The notes: a model not told the origin generated them from the letters alone. DNA of 64,000 nt from Georgenia yuyongxinii (GCF_006352065.1 NZ_CP040915.1:124001-188000); one strand, 5' to 3'; shown: positions 17,878 through 32,591, numbered from the stretch's first letter. Program-made: numbers and translations.

Positions 17878-17897
17878 AGACCGTATCGGTCTAGCGT
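17878..17897 (+). promoter_or_regulatory. Promoter with overlapping palindromic operator for the DHA2 exporter
   Basis: The perfect palindrome AGACCG-TAT-CGGTCT (17878-17892) abuts the -10 candidate TAGCGT (17892-17897). This layout fits a TetR-type repressor blocking the exporter promoter. No tetR gene lies next to it. The leader to GTG 18027 would be about 120 nt and contains the 47-nt palindromic repeat. Confidence 0.5.
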
Positions 17898-17953
17898 GGC
17901 TCCGGCCCGTGGCGCCTGGGACCAACGTCCCGAGGGTCCCGCTCGCCCACGGC

Positions 17954-19757
<1,804 letters not shown>

Positions 19758-19784
19758 CGCCCGGCCTCGATCGGGACCGTCCGG

Positions 19785-20219
19785 TTGAGGTTCGTCAGCC
19801 TGACACTTGTCAGGTCCATCGCGTTGTTCTTGCTGGCCGCGCTCGCCGAGATCGGCGGCGCCTGGCTCATCTGGCAAGGCATACGCGAGCACCGAGGGCT
19901 GCTGTGGGTCGGCGCGGGCGTCGTCGCGCTCGGCGCCTACGGCTTCGTCGCCACCTTCCAGCCCGACCCGAACTTCGGCAGGATCCTCGCCACGTATGGC
20001 GGCATCTTCGTGGCCGGGTCACTGGCCTGGGGCATGGTGGTGGACGGCTCCCGGCCGGACCGGTACGACTACCTCGGCGCCCTCATCTGCCGGGACGGTC
20101 GCTGTTGCCGGGGCGGTCCCCGCGGCCGGCGGTCTCACGGCCTGCGGGTTCACGCCCGGGCAGCGTCTCCTCCGCCGGCAGCCACGCGGCGGCCGCCAGC
20201 AACGAGATCCCCCCGCTGA
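19785..20219 (+). CDS. YnfA/UPF0060 family small membrane protein with replaced C-terminus
   Basis: Residues 12-100 match the YnfA family ([50 protein letters not shown]), which are four-helix proteins of about 110 residues. Here the last helix, normally starting right after GALVC, is missing: the frame goes on into 45 Arg/Pro/Gly-rich residues read antisense through the 3' end of the convergent MFS gene. It looks truncated by the rearrangement that joined the two genes, and may be inactive. The start is uncertain; TTG 19785 is the most upstream, without a clear Shine-Dalgarno. A 16-nt palindrome covers codons 5-10. Confidence 0.65.
   Translation: MRFVSLTLVRSIALFLLAALAEIGGAWLIWQGIREHRGLLWVGAGVVALGAYGFVATFQPDPNFGRILATYGGIFVAGSLAWGMVVDGSRPDRYDYLGALICRDGRCCRGGPRGRRSHGLRVHARAASPPPAATRRPPATRSPR
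19799..19814. promoter_or_regulatory. 16-nt perfect palindrome at the ynfA start
   Basis: CCTGACA-CT-TGTCAGG. If the true ynfA start lies further downstream (TTG codons near 19822) this would be in the promoter and could be an operator; with the start used here it lies inside the coding sequence. Confidence 0.3.
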
Positions 20220-21339
20220 CCGCGAACGCCGCGCCGTAACCCACGTGGTCCACCAGCAGCCCGGCGAGGATCGGGCCAAGGATCGCCCCGGCGTCCTGGA
20301 ACATCGAGAACGTCGCCAGGACCGGCCCGCCCGAGCGCTCGTGCCCGATGACGTCCCCGACCGTGGCCTGCTGGGCCGGGCTGAGCAGGCCGGTGCCGAT
20401 CCCTGCGGCGGCGGAGAGCACCAGCAGCACGGTGACGTTGCCCGCGAGGCCAAGAGCGGCGGTGAGCACCCCGCCCACGACGAGCCCGAGGAGCACCAGC
20501 GGCTTGCGGCCACGCGCGTCGGTCAGCCGGCCGGCGGGGCTCAGCGCGGCGGCGTTGCCGATGGCGAAGGCCGCCAGCGCCGCGCCCGCGGCCCACGCGC
20601 CGGCCCCCAGCGCCGCCGTCGCGAACAGCGGCACGATGGCCGTCCGCACTCCGAAGTTCGACCAGCCGTGGGCGAACGCCGAGGCCAGCGCGGCCCGGTA
20701 AGAGGGGTGGGCGGCGGCCTCGCGCAGGGTCATCGGCGGCTTCTCCACCGTCCCGGCGGGCCGGCGCAGCGTGGCTGGGCGCAGCAGCACGGCGACCACG
20801 GTCGCGGCGAGGACGAGCGCGGCGGCGTAGACGAGGAACGGCACCTGCAGGCCGGCCTCGGCCAGCAGGCCGCCGGCGAGCGGGCCGCCGATGCCGCCGA
20901 TGAGGAACGCCGAGCCGTACGCGGCGGAGGCGCGTCCGCGGGCGGCGGGTGGGGCGAGCCGGATGATCAGGCCCATCGCCGAGACAGTGAACATCGTGGA
21001 GCCGATGCCGCCCAGGCCCCGGAAGATCAGCAGCTGGGCGTAGCTCTGTGCGAAGGCGGTCGCGGCGCTCGACGCGGCGACGATGAGAAGCCCGGTGAGG
21101 TAGACCGGCCGCTCGCCAAGCCTGGCGACCAGCCGCCCCCCGGCCGGCGCGAACACCAGCCGGAAGAACGCGAAGACGCTGACCACCACGGAGGAGGCCG
21201 CGACGCCCACGTCGAAGCTCTGCGCGAACTGGGGCAGCACCGGCGCGACGAGCCCGTACCCCATGGCGATCACGAACGCCGCGGCCACGAGAACCCAGAT
21301 CTCCCGCGGAAGGGTGGGAGCGCGCGGGGTGGTGGTCAT
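20083..21339 (-). CDS. MFS transporter (12-helix, DHA1-like)
   Basis: A 418-residue major facilitator with about 12 helices. The N-terminal [27 protein letters not shown], broken here only as description of helix 1, is typical of multidrug or sugar-efflux MFS proteins; motif A appears as [11 protein letters not shown] and the second-half copy as [11 protein letters not shown]. The C-terminal 25 residues are hydrophilic Arg/Gly/Asp-rich. Substrate unknown. The ATG is preceded by GATAAT at 21350-21355, 10 nt upstream, so the leader would be only about 4 nt. The 3' end overlaps the altered tail of the ynfA gene by 137 nt. Confidence 0.85.
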   Translation of the reverse strand: MTTTPRAPTLPREIWVLVAAAFVIAMGYGLVAPVLPQFAQSFDVGVAASSVVVSVFAFFRLVFAPAGGRLVARLGERPVYLTGLLIVAASSAATAFAQSYAQLLIFRGLGGIGSTMFTVSAMGLIIRLAPPAARGRASAAYGSAFLIGGIGGPLAGGLLAEAGLQVPFLVYAAALVLAATVVAVLLRPATLRRPAGTVEKPPMTLREAAAHPSYRAALASAFAHGWSNFGVRTAIVPLFATAALGAGAWAAGAALAAFAIGNAAALSPAGRLTDARGRKPLVLLGLVVGGVLTAALGLAGNVTVLLVLSAAAGIGTGLLSPAQQATVGDVIGHERSGGPVLATFSMFQDAGAILGPILAGLLVDHVGYGAAFAVSGGISLLAAAAWLPAEETLPGREPAGRETAGRGDRPGNSDRPGR

Positions 21340-21385
21340 GACATGGCCGATTATCCCCTGCTGCGAGGCGTGCCTCCGTCCGCGC

Positions 21386-22051
21386 TCAGTGCGGGTGGCG
21401 GGGCGTGACGAGGCCGCTCTCGTAGGCGAGCACGATCAGCTGGGCGCGGTCGCGGGCGCCGAGCTTCATCAGCAGGCGGCTGACATGGGTCTTCACCGTG
21501 GCCGGGGTGACGTACAGCTGCGCGCCGATCTCGCTGTTGGACCAGCCGCGGGCGACCAGTGTGAGCACCTCCACCTCCCGGTCGGTCAGGCCCGTGAGCT
21601 CCGGCGCGGCGGCCACGCGCGGATCGGGACGCGCGGCGAACTCCTCGATGAGGCGGCGCACGACGCTCGGCCCGAGGAGCGCCTCGCCCGCCGCCACCGT
21701 GCGGATGCCGGCGAGCAGGTCCGCCGGCGGGGTGTCCTTCAGGAGGAAGCCGCTCGCACCGAGCCGGAGCGCCCCGAACACGTACTCGTCGAGCTCGAAG
21801 GTGGTCAGCACGAGGACGCGGGTGGTCGGTGCGTCGTCGGCCAGGATCCGGCGGGTCGCCTCGAGCCCGTCCATGACCGGCATCCGGATGTCCATGAGCA
21901 CCACGTCCGGGCGTTCGCGGCGCACCAGCTCCACGGCCTCGGCGCCGTCGGCCGCCTCGCCGACCACCTCCAGGTCCGGGGCGGAGTCGACGAGGACACG
22001 GAACCCGCCGCGCACCAGGGCCTGGTCGTCGGCGACGACCACCCGGATCAT
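21386..22051 (-). CDS. NarL/LuxR-type response regulator
   Basis: A 221-residue two-component regulator. The receiver domain has the acidic pair DD (residues 8-9), the phospho-acceptor Asp54 in LMDIRMP and the Lys in LLKDTPP; the C-terminal LuxR helix-turn-helix is LTDREVEVLTLVARGWSNSE (about residues 150-170) followed by TVKTHVSRLLMKLGARDR. Start ATG overlaps the end of the histidine kinase gene by 4 nt, so the two are coupled and form a cognate pair. Targets unknown; the neighbouring CPBP protease and the MFS genes are candidates. Confidence 0.9.
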   Translation of the reverse strand: MIRVVVADDQALVRGGFRVLVDSAPDLEVVGEAADGAEAVELVRRERPDVVLMDIRMPVMDGLEATRRILADDAPTTRVLVLTTFELDEYVFGALRLGASGFLLKDTPPADLLAGIRTVAAGEALLGPSVVRRLIEEFAARPDPRVAAAPELTGLTDREVEVLTLVARGWSNSEIGAQLYVTPATVKTHVSRLLMKLGARDRAQLIVLAYESGLVTPRHPH

Positions 22052-23352
22052 CGGGGACCGCCGAGGGGCAGGTGCGCGCACACGCGGAACCCGCCGTCGG
22101 GCGTGGGGCCGGCCGTGAACGTGCCGCCGAGCACGGCCGCCCGCTCGCGCATGCCGATCAGGCCGTGCCCCGCACCACCGGCGAGTCGGTCGCCGCGTCT
22201 GCCGCCGGCGCCTTTGCGGTCGCCGCCGCCGCCGCCGCCGCCGTCGCCGTCGCCGCCGTCGCCGCCGTCGCCGCCGTCGCCGCCGTCGCCGCTGGCGCGG
22301 CTGCCGGCAATGCCGCCACCGGGAGCTGCGCCGTCGTCCGTCACCTCGATGCCCAGCTCGTTCCCGGTGTAGTCGAGCAGCACCCGGGCGTGCGTACCGC
22401 CGTGCTTGATCACGTTCGTCAGCGCCTCCTGCACGATCCGGTACGCCGAGAGGTTCACCCCAGCGGGCAGCTCGCGCGTGCCGCCGCGTACCTGCAGGCT
22501 CGCGCGGACCCCACCATCGCCCGCCGCGGCCACGAGGCGTGGCACGTCGGCCAGGCCGTAGGGCGGTTCGAGCGCGGCCTCGGCCTGTCCCTCCTGGCGG
22601 AGCACACCGAGCAGCCGGCGCATCTCCACCAGGGCGGTGCGGGTGGTGCCCTCGATGGCGGCGAGCGCCCGTTTGGCCTCCGCGGGCTGGGTGTCGATGA
22701 CGTGGTGCCCCATGCCGGCCTGCACGGCGATCACGCTCATCGCGTGGGCGACGTTGTCGTGCAGCTCGCGCGCGATGCGCAGCCGCTCCGCGGTCACCGC
22801 TCGCTTGTCCCGCTCCTCCCGCTCCCGTTCGAGCAGCAGGGCGCGCTCCTGCAGCGCGGCCACACGCCCGCGGCGCAACCGCCAGTTCTCCCCCAGCAGC
22901 CACGCGACCACGGTCGTCAGCAGGGTGGCGACCCAGGCGGACACGTCGGTCACCTCCGCCGGCTGCACGGCCAGCGAGACCGCCAGTGCCGCCGCCGAGG
23001 CGCCGAACACGACGAGCGACCGCCGCCGGTCGGCGTGCAGCGCCACGCCCAGCACGAGGACGAAGACGCTGAGCCCGGGGTAGGCGGCGTAGTGCCGCAG
23101 CGAGTAGACGATCAGCGCCGCCAGCACGGTCCCCGCCGCCACGAGCGGCAGCCGCCGGTGCAGCACGTACGGCACTGTCAGCAGGGCCGCGAGCACGACG
23201 GCGAGAACGTCACCTGGACGCTGCCCGGGCACCGGTACCCGGCCGGCCTGGTCCAGCAGCAGCCAGGCCAGCAGCGCGAGCGCGACGGCGCCGTCGGCCA
23301 CCCGCGGGTCGATGACCCGGCGGGGACGGCGCGAGGCAGCGGTGCCGGCCAC
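22048..23352 (-). CDS. NarL-type sensor histidine kinase (HisKA_3) with a Gly/Asp-rich insert
   Basis: A 434-residue membrane kinase. Four to six N-terminal helices form the sensor; the dimerisation helix carries the phospho-acceptor in RIARELHDNVAHAMS; the HATPase N-box is VQEALTNVIKHG and the G2-type box GHGLIGMRERA. Between the G1 motif and GHGLIGM lies a low-complexity insert of GGD repeats coded by a GCC-rich triplet run (about 22220-22300), in the ATP-lid region. The GTG at 23352 is chosen over the ATG at 23475: TACCGT lies exactly 6 nt upstream, and the longer form would begin only 17 nt from the divergent protease gene. Confidence 0.85.
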   Translation of the reverse strand: MAGTAASRRPRRVIDPRVADGAVALALLAWLLLDQAGRVPVPGQRPGDVLAVVLAALLTVPYVLHRRLPLVAAGTVLAALIVYSLRHYAAYPGLSVFVLVLGVALHADRRRSLVVFGASAAALAVSLAVQPAEVTDVSAWVATLLTTVVAWLLGENWRLRRGRVAALQERALLLEREREERDKRAVTAERLRIARELHDNVAHAMSVIAVQAGMGHHVIDTQPAEAKRALAAIEGTTRTALVEMRRLLGVLRQEGQAEAALEPPYGLADVPRLVAAAGDGGVRASLQVRGGTRELPAGVNLSAYRIVQEALTNVIKHGGTHARVLLDYTGNELGIEVTDDGAAPGGGIAGSRASGDGGDGGDGGDGGDGDGGGGGGGDRKGAGGRRGDRLAGGAGHGLIGMRERAAVLGGTFTAGPTPDGGFRVCAHLPLGGPR

Positions 23353-23358
23353 GGCACC

Positions 23359-23364
23359 ACGGTA
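23359..23364 (-). promoter_or_regulatory. -10 of a leaderless histidine kinase gene
   Basis: TACCGT on the minus strand, 6 nt before GTG 23352. Supports the shorter kinase start. Confidence 0.5.
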
Positions 23365-23492
23365 GGCACTCGCGCCGCCGGCCGCGTCGGCCGTGAGGCG
23401 TACGTCGCTGGTCGGGGGCGGAACCGGCCGCACGGCCGACGACGGCGCCACATGCGCGGCGGAGGCTGGAGGCACCTACCGAAGGAGCTGCC

Positions 23493-24359
23493 ATGAACAC
23501 CCTCCGTACCGCGAGCCCGGTGACCCGGACGGTCGCCGCGCACCCGGTGGCCTCCGCGGCCACCGCCCTCGTCGGCCTCACCTGGGTCACCCACCTCGGC
23601 GCCCTCGCCGCCGGGCTGCCCCCCGAGGCGGCCCTGCTTGTCCAGCTGCTGCTGTTCGTGGTGGTACCCGTCGGGGCTGCCGCCGTGATCGGCGGCCGGG
23701 CCGAGGTGCGGCGGCTGCTCGCCGGACTGCTGCGCTGGCGCATCGGGGTCGGCTGGTGGCTGGTCGTGCTGGTGGCCCTGCCGGTCCTCACCGCCGCCGT
23801 GGCTCTGGCCACCGGCACCTACACCGGCCCGGCCGACGGGTGGACCACCGAGATCGTCCGTTACCTCGTCCTCGGGGTGCTGGTCCTGGGCGTGCTGGGC
23901 AACCTGGCCGAGGAGACCGCCTGGGGCGGGTTCGTCCAGCGCCGGCTGATGGACCGGCACGGGTTCTTCGCCGGGTCGCTGCTGGCCGCTGTGCCCTTCG
24001 CGCTCATCCACCTGCCGCTCGCGTTCGACGAGCACGGTCTGACCGGCACCAGCTGGCGGGACGTGGCGGTCACCTGGGCCGTCCTGTTCGCGGTTGCCCC
24101 GGTGATGCGGCTCCTGCTCGGCTCGGTCTTCCTCGGCACCGGTGGCAGCATCCTCGCGATCGGCCTGCTGCACGCCTCGTTCAACGCCTCCGGGAACCTG
24201 TCCGTCCTCGGGGGCGGCTGGTGGCAGAACGCCGTCGCCCTCGTGGTCCTCACCGTGGTGGTCCTGGCTGTCCGACGGGTCCGGGGAGTCCGGGATCACG
24301 AGGACGACCAGACGGCCCGTGAGCGCGTCGCCACCGGACAGGCCGTCACGGCGCGGTGA
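23493..24359 (+). CDS. CPBP-family intramembrane metalloprotease (CAAX protease-like)
   Basis: A 288-residue polytopic membrane protein of the Abi/CPBP family. The conserved motifs are NLAEETAWGGFVQRR (motif 1, EExxW-type, with the two Glu), ALIHLPLAF (motif 2 His) and LLHASFNASGN (motif 3 His/Asn). Such proteins cleave peptides within the membrane; in bacteria some give self-immunity to bacteriocins or act in stress signalling. ATG with AAGGAG 6 nt upstream. Divergent from the two-component operon and convergent with metH. It could be a target of the adjacent NarL-type regulator, which is inference. Confidence 0.85.
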   Translation: MNTLRTASPVTRTVAAHPVASAATALVGLTWVTHLGALAAGLPPEAALLVQLLLFVVVPVGAAAVIGGRAEVRRLLAGLLRWRIGVGWWLVVLVALPVLTAAVALATGTYTGPADGWTTEIVRYLVLGVLVLGVLGNLAEETAWGGFVQRRLMDRHGFFAGSLLAAVPFALIHLPLAFDEHGLTGTSWRDVAVTWAVLFAVAPVMRLLLGSVFLGTGGSILAIGLLHASFNASGNLSVLGGGWWQNAVALVVLTVVVLAVRRVRGVRDHEDDQTARERVATGQAVTAR

Positions 24360-24390
24360 GCTACCTCAACTGATGCGAACGACAACCGAT

Positions 24391-24422
24391 ACGGACGACG
24401 GCGCTGCTGCGCCGTCGTCCGT
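24391..24422. terminator. Bidirectional terminator hairpin
   Basis: Perfect 13-bp stem ACGGACGACGGCG with loop CTGCTG, between the convergent CPBP and metH genes. Confidence 0.75.
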
Positions 24423-24463
24423 CGCCGCACGCGAGGTGGCCCCCGGTGGCAATGGGAACCGCC

Positions 24464-28087
<3,624 letters not shown>

Positions 28088-28241
28088 GGGGGCACCTCAG
28101 GCTAGAACGTGGACGGGGATGGGCTCGGCCACGAGGATATGGCGGGTGGGCCCACCGAGGCCGGGGGTCCGCACGGTGGCCGGGTTGTCCTGGTCCGGGG
28201 ACCGGTTGCCCGAGTCGTGAGACGCTGCCCGCCGGAGCTTG

Positions 28242-28283
28242 CCCGGACCCTGGCCCATGAGACCCGGACCCTGGCCCATGAGA
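28242..28283. repeat. Perfect 21-nt tandem duplication
   Basis: Two identical, adjacent 21-nt units starting CCCGGACCCTGG, directly upstream of the ribosome binding site of the metallo-hydrolase gene. Probably a recent slippage product. Confidence 0.85.
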
Positions 28284-28294
28284 AGGGAGAGCCG

Positions 28295-29083
28295 GTGACG
28301 GCCGATGCCACGCTCGAGCAGGTGGCCGACGGCGTCCTCGTCGTGACCCACCCGTTCTGCACCACGACCACCACCGTGGTCCTCGGCGACGACGGCGGGT
28401 GCCTGGTGGTCGATCCGGCCGTCACGGCCGCCGAGATCGACGCGCTCGCCGCCGAGCTGGCGCGCCGCGGCCTGCGCGTGGTCGCGGGATTCTCGACGCA
28501 CCCGCACTGGGACCACCTGCTCTGGCGAGACGCCCTCGGGGACGCGCCGCGCCATGCCACCGCCGTCGCTGCCAGGACCGCCGAGGAGCGGCTGGCCGAG
28601 AACCAGGGCAAGGCTGGCGAGGCCCTGGCTGGGGTCGACGGCGGCCCGCTCGGCGGGGTGACCGCGCTCGTGGGGGAGGTCCTGGCCTGGGCGGGACCGC
28701 GGGTGGAGGTCGTGGAGCACGGGGCGCATGCGCCAGGTCACGCCGCGCTTGTTCTTCCCGACGCTCGGGTGCTGATCGCCGGGGACATGCTCTCCGACGT
28801 CGAGGTCCCGCTGCCGGACCACCGCGCGGCGGACCCGCTCGGCGACTACGACCGGGCCCTTGATCGGTTCGCCGCGCTCGCGGACGGGGTCGACGTGGTG
28901 GTGCCCGGGCACGGCACGGTGGGGGACCGGGACGAGCTGGATCGGCGGATCGCCGCGGACCGGCGCTACCTCGAGCACGTGCGGGCGGGCCGGGCGGTGC
29001 ACGACCTCCGGCTCGTCGACGGGCCGGACTGGCTGCGCCGTGAGCACGAAGAGCTGGTGGCGCTGGTGGGTGGGGCGGGCTGA
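28295..29083 (+). CDS. Metallo-beta-lactamase-fold hydrolase
   Basis: A 262-residue MBL-fold protein with the metal-binding signature HPHWDH (HxHxDH) near residue 68, a later His in HAPGHAALV, Asp in LIAGDML and a C-terminal His in VVPGHGTV. It resembles the class B/QuiP-like or glyoxalase II-like small hydrolases; the substrate cannot be told. The start GTG 28295 is chosen for AAGGGAG 5 nt upstream; longer frames run through the tandem duplication. Divergent from metH, and 97 nt upstream of the recC start. Confidence 0.8.
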   Translation: MTADATLEQVADGVLVVTHPFCTTTTTVVLGDDGGCLVVDPAVTAAEIDALAAELARRGLRVVAGFSTHPHWDHLLWRDALGDAPRHATAVAARTAEERLAENQGKAGEALAGVDGGPLGGVTALVGEVLAWAGPRVEVVEHGAHAPGHAALVLPDARVLIAGDMLSDVEVPLPDHRAADPLGDYDRALDRFAALADGVDVVVPGHGTVGDRDELDRRIAADRRYLEHVRAGRAVHDLRLVDGPDWLRREHEELVALVGGAG

Positions 29084-29180
29084 CCGTGGTGCCCGTGAGG
29101 GGGCCTCCGCGCGGGCACGGGCCGGCATGTCGGTGGTGCGTCATAGGGTGGCGAACAGCCGACCGAGGGAGGACGACGCC

Positions 29181-32100
29181 GTGCTTCACCTGCACCGCTC
29201 GGAGCGCGCCGACGCGCTCGTGCCGCCGCTCGCCGCCGTGCTCGCCGACCCGCCCGACGACCCCTTCACACCCGACGTCGTCGCCGTTCCCACCCGCGGC
29301 GTCGAGCGCTGGCTCGCCCAGCGGCTCTCGCACCACCTCGGCGCCGGGCCCGACGGCGAGCCCGGCGTCTGCGCCAACGTCACCTTCGCCGCCCCCCACC
29401 GGCTGGTCGGCGACGTGCTCGCCGCCGCGGCGCATCGCGACGCGGACGACGACCCTTGGCAGGCCGAGCGCCTCACCTGGCCGCTCCTGGAGGTGATCGA
29501 CGACGTCCTCGGGGAGAGCTGGGCCGCGCCGCTCGCGCGATACCTCGGCGGCGACGAGGACGAGGTCCGGCGTGGTCGACGCCTTGGCCTGGCACGGCAC
29601 GTCGCCCGGCTGTTCGCCGCCTACGCCTCCCAGCGGCCCGCCCTCACCGACGCCTGGGCACGCGGATTGGACGAAGACGGTGCCGGCGCGCCCGTCCCGG
29701 CCGACCTCGCCTGGCAGCCCGTGCTCTGGCGCCGTCTCCGGGACCGGGTCGGCGTGCCGAGCCCCGGTGAGCACCTTGCCGAGGCCCTCGCGGCCCTCCA
29801 GGCGAGCCCCGACGCCGTCGACCTGCCTGCACGGCTCTCGGTGTTCGGGCCCACCCGCCTGCCCGAGGACCAGCTCCGCGTGCTCACCACGCTGGCGGCA
29901 CACCGCGACGTGCACCTGTGGCTCCCGCATCCCTCGCCCGTGCTGTGGGACCAAATCGCAGCGGCAGGCCCGGCCCCCTCGCGCCGTCGACGCGACCAGG
30001 CCGCCCTCGCCGGCCACCCGATGTTGGCCTCCATGGCCCGGGACGCCACCGAGCTGCAGCGCCGCCTCGGCGCGACGGCCACCTCGACCGGGCCCGGCAC
30101 CGGCCCGGGGGCTGACGCCGCCGAAACCGTGCCGCCCGCCGTCACCCACCACCCGGCGCCCGCGCCGGCCGCCACCCTCCTCGGCGCCCTCCAGCAGCGC
30201 CTGCGTGACGACGACCCTTCCGCCGCGCGGCAGGCCCTCGCCCCCGGCGACCGGACCGTCCAGGTGCACGCCTGCCACGGGCGCACCCGCCAGGTCGAGG
30301 TGCTCCGTGAGGTCCTGGCGGGCCTGTTCGCCGACGACCCCACGCTCGAACCGCGCGACGTCATCGTCATGAGCCCCGACATCGAGTCGGTCGCCCCTCT
30401 GGTCACTGCCACCTTCGGGCTGGTCGCCGAGGAGGCCGAGCACCACGGCAAGGTCCACCCGGGCCAGACCCTGCGGGTACGCCTCGCCGACCGCTCACCC
30501 GGCCGGATCAACCCCGTGCTCGGCGTCCTCAGCTCCCTGCTGACCCTCGCCGACGGCCGCGTCACCGCCTCGGAGGTGCTCGACCTGGCCGCCACCGAGC
30601 CCGTCCGCCGCCGGTTCCGCCTCGACGGCGACGACCTCGACCGCATCCGCGACTGGTCCGTCGCCGCCGGCGTGCACTGGGGCGAGGACCTGGGTCGCCG
30701 CGCCCGGTTCGGGCTGCCCGAGCTGCGCCAGGGCACCTGGGACGTCGCCCTGGACCGCATCCTGCTCGGCGCCGCCATGGCCGAGGAGGACCACCGCTAC
30801 GTGGGCCCCGCCCTGCCCATGGACGACGTCGACTCCACCGACATCGACCTCGCCGGGCGCCTCACCGAGCTCCTCGACCGGCTCACCGACGTCCTCGACA
30901 CCCTCGACGGGGTCCGGCCCCTCGCCGTGTGGCTCGACGCCCTCGACCGCGCGGTCACCCTGCTCACCGACACCACGCCCACGGACGCCTGGCAGGTGGT
31001 CCAGGCCCGCCGCGTGCTCGCCGGCGTCCGCGCCGGCGGCCAGCACCACGCGGACGTCCCGCTGCGCCTGCCGGACGTGCGAGCCCTGCTCGCCGACCGC
31101 CTCGCGGGCCGGCCCACCCGCACGGGCTTCCGCACCGGCGCGCTGACCATGTGCTCACTCGAGCCCATGCGCGCCGTCCCGCACCGGGTGGTCTGCCTCC
31201 TCGGCGTCGACGACGGCGCCTTCCCTCGCGGCACCTCCGCCGACGGCGACAACGTCCTTCTCCGCGATCCCCTCCTGGGCGAGCGCGACCGGCGCAGCGA
31301 GGATCGCCAGCTCTTCCTCGACGCCGTCACCGCCGCCGGCGAGCACCTCGTGGTCCTCTACACCGGCGCCGATGAGCGCACGGGCGCCACCCGGCCGCCC
31401 GCCGTCCCCGTCGGAGAGCTGCTCGACGCCCTCGACGCCGCCGCCGCCACCGTGGACGGCCGTCCGGTCCGTGACCACGTCCTGGTCCGCCACCCCCTGC
31501 AGGTGGTGGACGAGCGCAACTTCGCCGCCGGGGCCCTCGGCCGGCCCGGCCCGTTCAGCTTCGACGCCGTCGCCCACCGGGCCGCGCAGGCGGGCCGCGG
31601 CCCCCGGACCGGCACGACGGCGTTCCTCACCGAGCCGCTGCCGGCCCTGGATGCGCCGCTCGGCGTCGACCTGGACGACCTCGTCGCCATGCTCGAGCAT
31701 CCGGTCAAGTGGTTCCTGCGCCGCCGCCTGCAGCTGTCTCTCGCCGGGGACGTCGCCGAGGTCGAGGACCGGCTGCCGCTCGCGCTGGACCCGCTGGCCA
31801 CCTGGCAGATCGGCGACCGGCTGCTCGCCGCCCGGCTCGCCGGCGTCGACCAGCGTCAGGCAGTCAACGCCGAGTGGCGTCGCGGCGAGGTCCCGCCCCG
31901 TGAGCTCGGCCGCACCACGCTCCTGGACGTCGACACCCGGGTCGCGCCCATCGCCGACGCCGCGCGGCGCTTCGCCGTCGGCCCGGCCACCGCCGTCGAC
32001 GCCACCGTGCGGCTTCCCGCCGGGCTCGACATGACCGGCACCGTGCCCGGGGTCCACGAGACCACGGTGGTCCGCACGGTCTTCTCCCGGCTCGCCCCCA

Positions 32101-32591
32101 AGCACCGGCTGCGCGCCTGGGTCCAGGTGCTCGCCCTCGCCGCCGCGCATCCCGGCCGGGACTGGCAGGCGGCCACCATCGGCCGGCCACGGCACAACCG
32201 GCCGGGCGCGGTCGTCTCCCGGCTCACCGCGCCGCCCCAGGCCGAGGCGCGCGAGCTCCTCGACCAGCTCGTCCACCTACGGTCCCTCGCCGCGCGGGAG
32301 CCCCTGCCGATGCCGGTGCCGGTCTCGTGCGCCTACGCCACCAGCAGGTACGGCGGCGACTCCGAGGCGATGGCCCTGGAGAACGCCACCCGCGAGTGGA
32401 ACGGCGGCTTCGACCGCACCGACGAGCATCACGTCCTGTGCTGGGGCGACGGGGCGTCGCTGACCGACGTCTTCGGCACCGCGACCGCGGCCGAGCAGGC
32501 CTGGTGGCCGCAGGACCGTACCCGCCTGGGCGTCCTGGCCCGCCGGGTGTGGGAGCCGCTGCTCGCCCACGAGGAGACGGAGCTGCCATGA
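29181..32591 (+). CDS. recC: Exodeoxyribonuclease V gamma subunit
   Basis: A 1136-residue RecC. It has the inactivated helicase/nuclease fold of this subunit, with recognisable blocks VPTRGVERWLAQRL at the N-terminus, SVFGPTRLP, VHACHGRTRQVEVL, VICLLGVDD-like VVCLLGVDDGAFPR and the C-terminal LEHPVKWFLRRRL. In RecBCD it holds the split DNA ends and recognises Chi. GTG start with GGGAGG 9 nt upstream and TAGGGT (29144-29149) as -10. First gene of the recC-recB-recD operon; its stop overlaps the recB ATG by 4 nt (ATGA). Confidence 0.95.
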   Translation: MLHLHRSERADALVPPLAAVLADPPDDPFTPDVVAVPTRGVERWLAQRLSHHLGAGPDGEPGVCANVTFAAPHRLVGDVLAAAAHRDADDDPWQAERLTWPLLEVIDDVLGESWAAPLARYLGGDEDEVRRGRRLGLARHVARLFAAYASQRPALTDAWARGLDEDGAGAPVPADLAWQPVLWRRLRDRVGVPSPGEHLAEALAALQASPDAVDLPARLSVFGPTRLPEDQLRVLTTLAAHRDVHLWLPHPSPVLWDQIAAAGPAPSRRRRDQAALAGHPMLASMARDATELQRRLGATATSTGPGTGPGADAAETVPPAVTHHPAPAPAATLLGALQQRLRDDDPSAARQALAPGDRTVQVHACHGRTRQVEVLREVLAGLFADDPTLEPRDVIVMSPDIESVAPLVTATFGLVAEEAEHHGKVHPGQTLRVRLADRSPGRINPVLGVLSSLLTLADGRVTASEVLDLAATEPVRRRFRLDGDDLDRIRDWSVAAGVHWGEDLGRRARFGLPELRQGTWDVALDRILLGAAMAEEDHRYVGPALPMDDVDSTDIDLAGRLTELLDRLTDVLDTLDGVRPLAVWLDALDRAVTLLTDTTPTDAWQVVQARRVLAGVRAGGQHHADVPLRLPDVRALLADRLAGRPTRTGFRTGALTMCSLEPMRAVPHRVVCLLGVDDGAFPRGTSADGDNVLLRDPLLGERDRRSEDRQLFLDAVTAAGEHLVVLYTGADERTGATRPPAVPVGELLDALDAAAATVDGRPVRDHVLVRHPLQVVDERNFAAGALGRPGPFSFDAVAHRAAQAGRGPRTGTTAFLTEPLPALDAPLGVDLDDLVAMLEHPVKWFLRRRLQLSLAGDVAEVEDRLPLALDPLATWQIGDRLLAARLAGVDQRQAVNAEWRRGEVPPRELGRTTLLDVDTRVAPIADAARRFAVGPATAVDATVRLPAGLDMTGTVPGVHETTVVRTVFSRLAPKHRLRAWVQVLALAAAHPGRDWQAATIGRPRHNRPGAVVSRLTAPPQAEARELLDQLVHLRSLAAREPLPMPVPVSCAYATSRYGGDSEAMALENATREWNGGFDRTDEHHVLCWGDGASLTDVFGTATAAEQAWWPQDRTRLGVLARRVWEPLLAHEETELP

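Noticed and set aside
23353-23475. Longer histidine kinase starting at ATG 23475
   Set aside because: The extra 41 residues are low-complexity, would start 17 nt from the divergent protease gene, and a -10 plus GTG stand at the shorter start.
28088-28294. Possible cobalamin or SAM riboswitch upstream of metH
   Set aside because: No B12-box or S-box-like conserved sequence, and the -10 lies only 11 nt before the start codon, leaving no space for a leader RNA.
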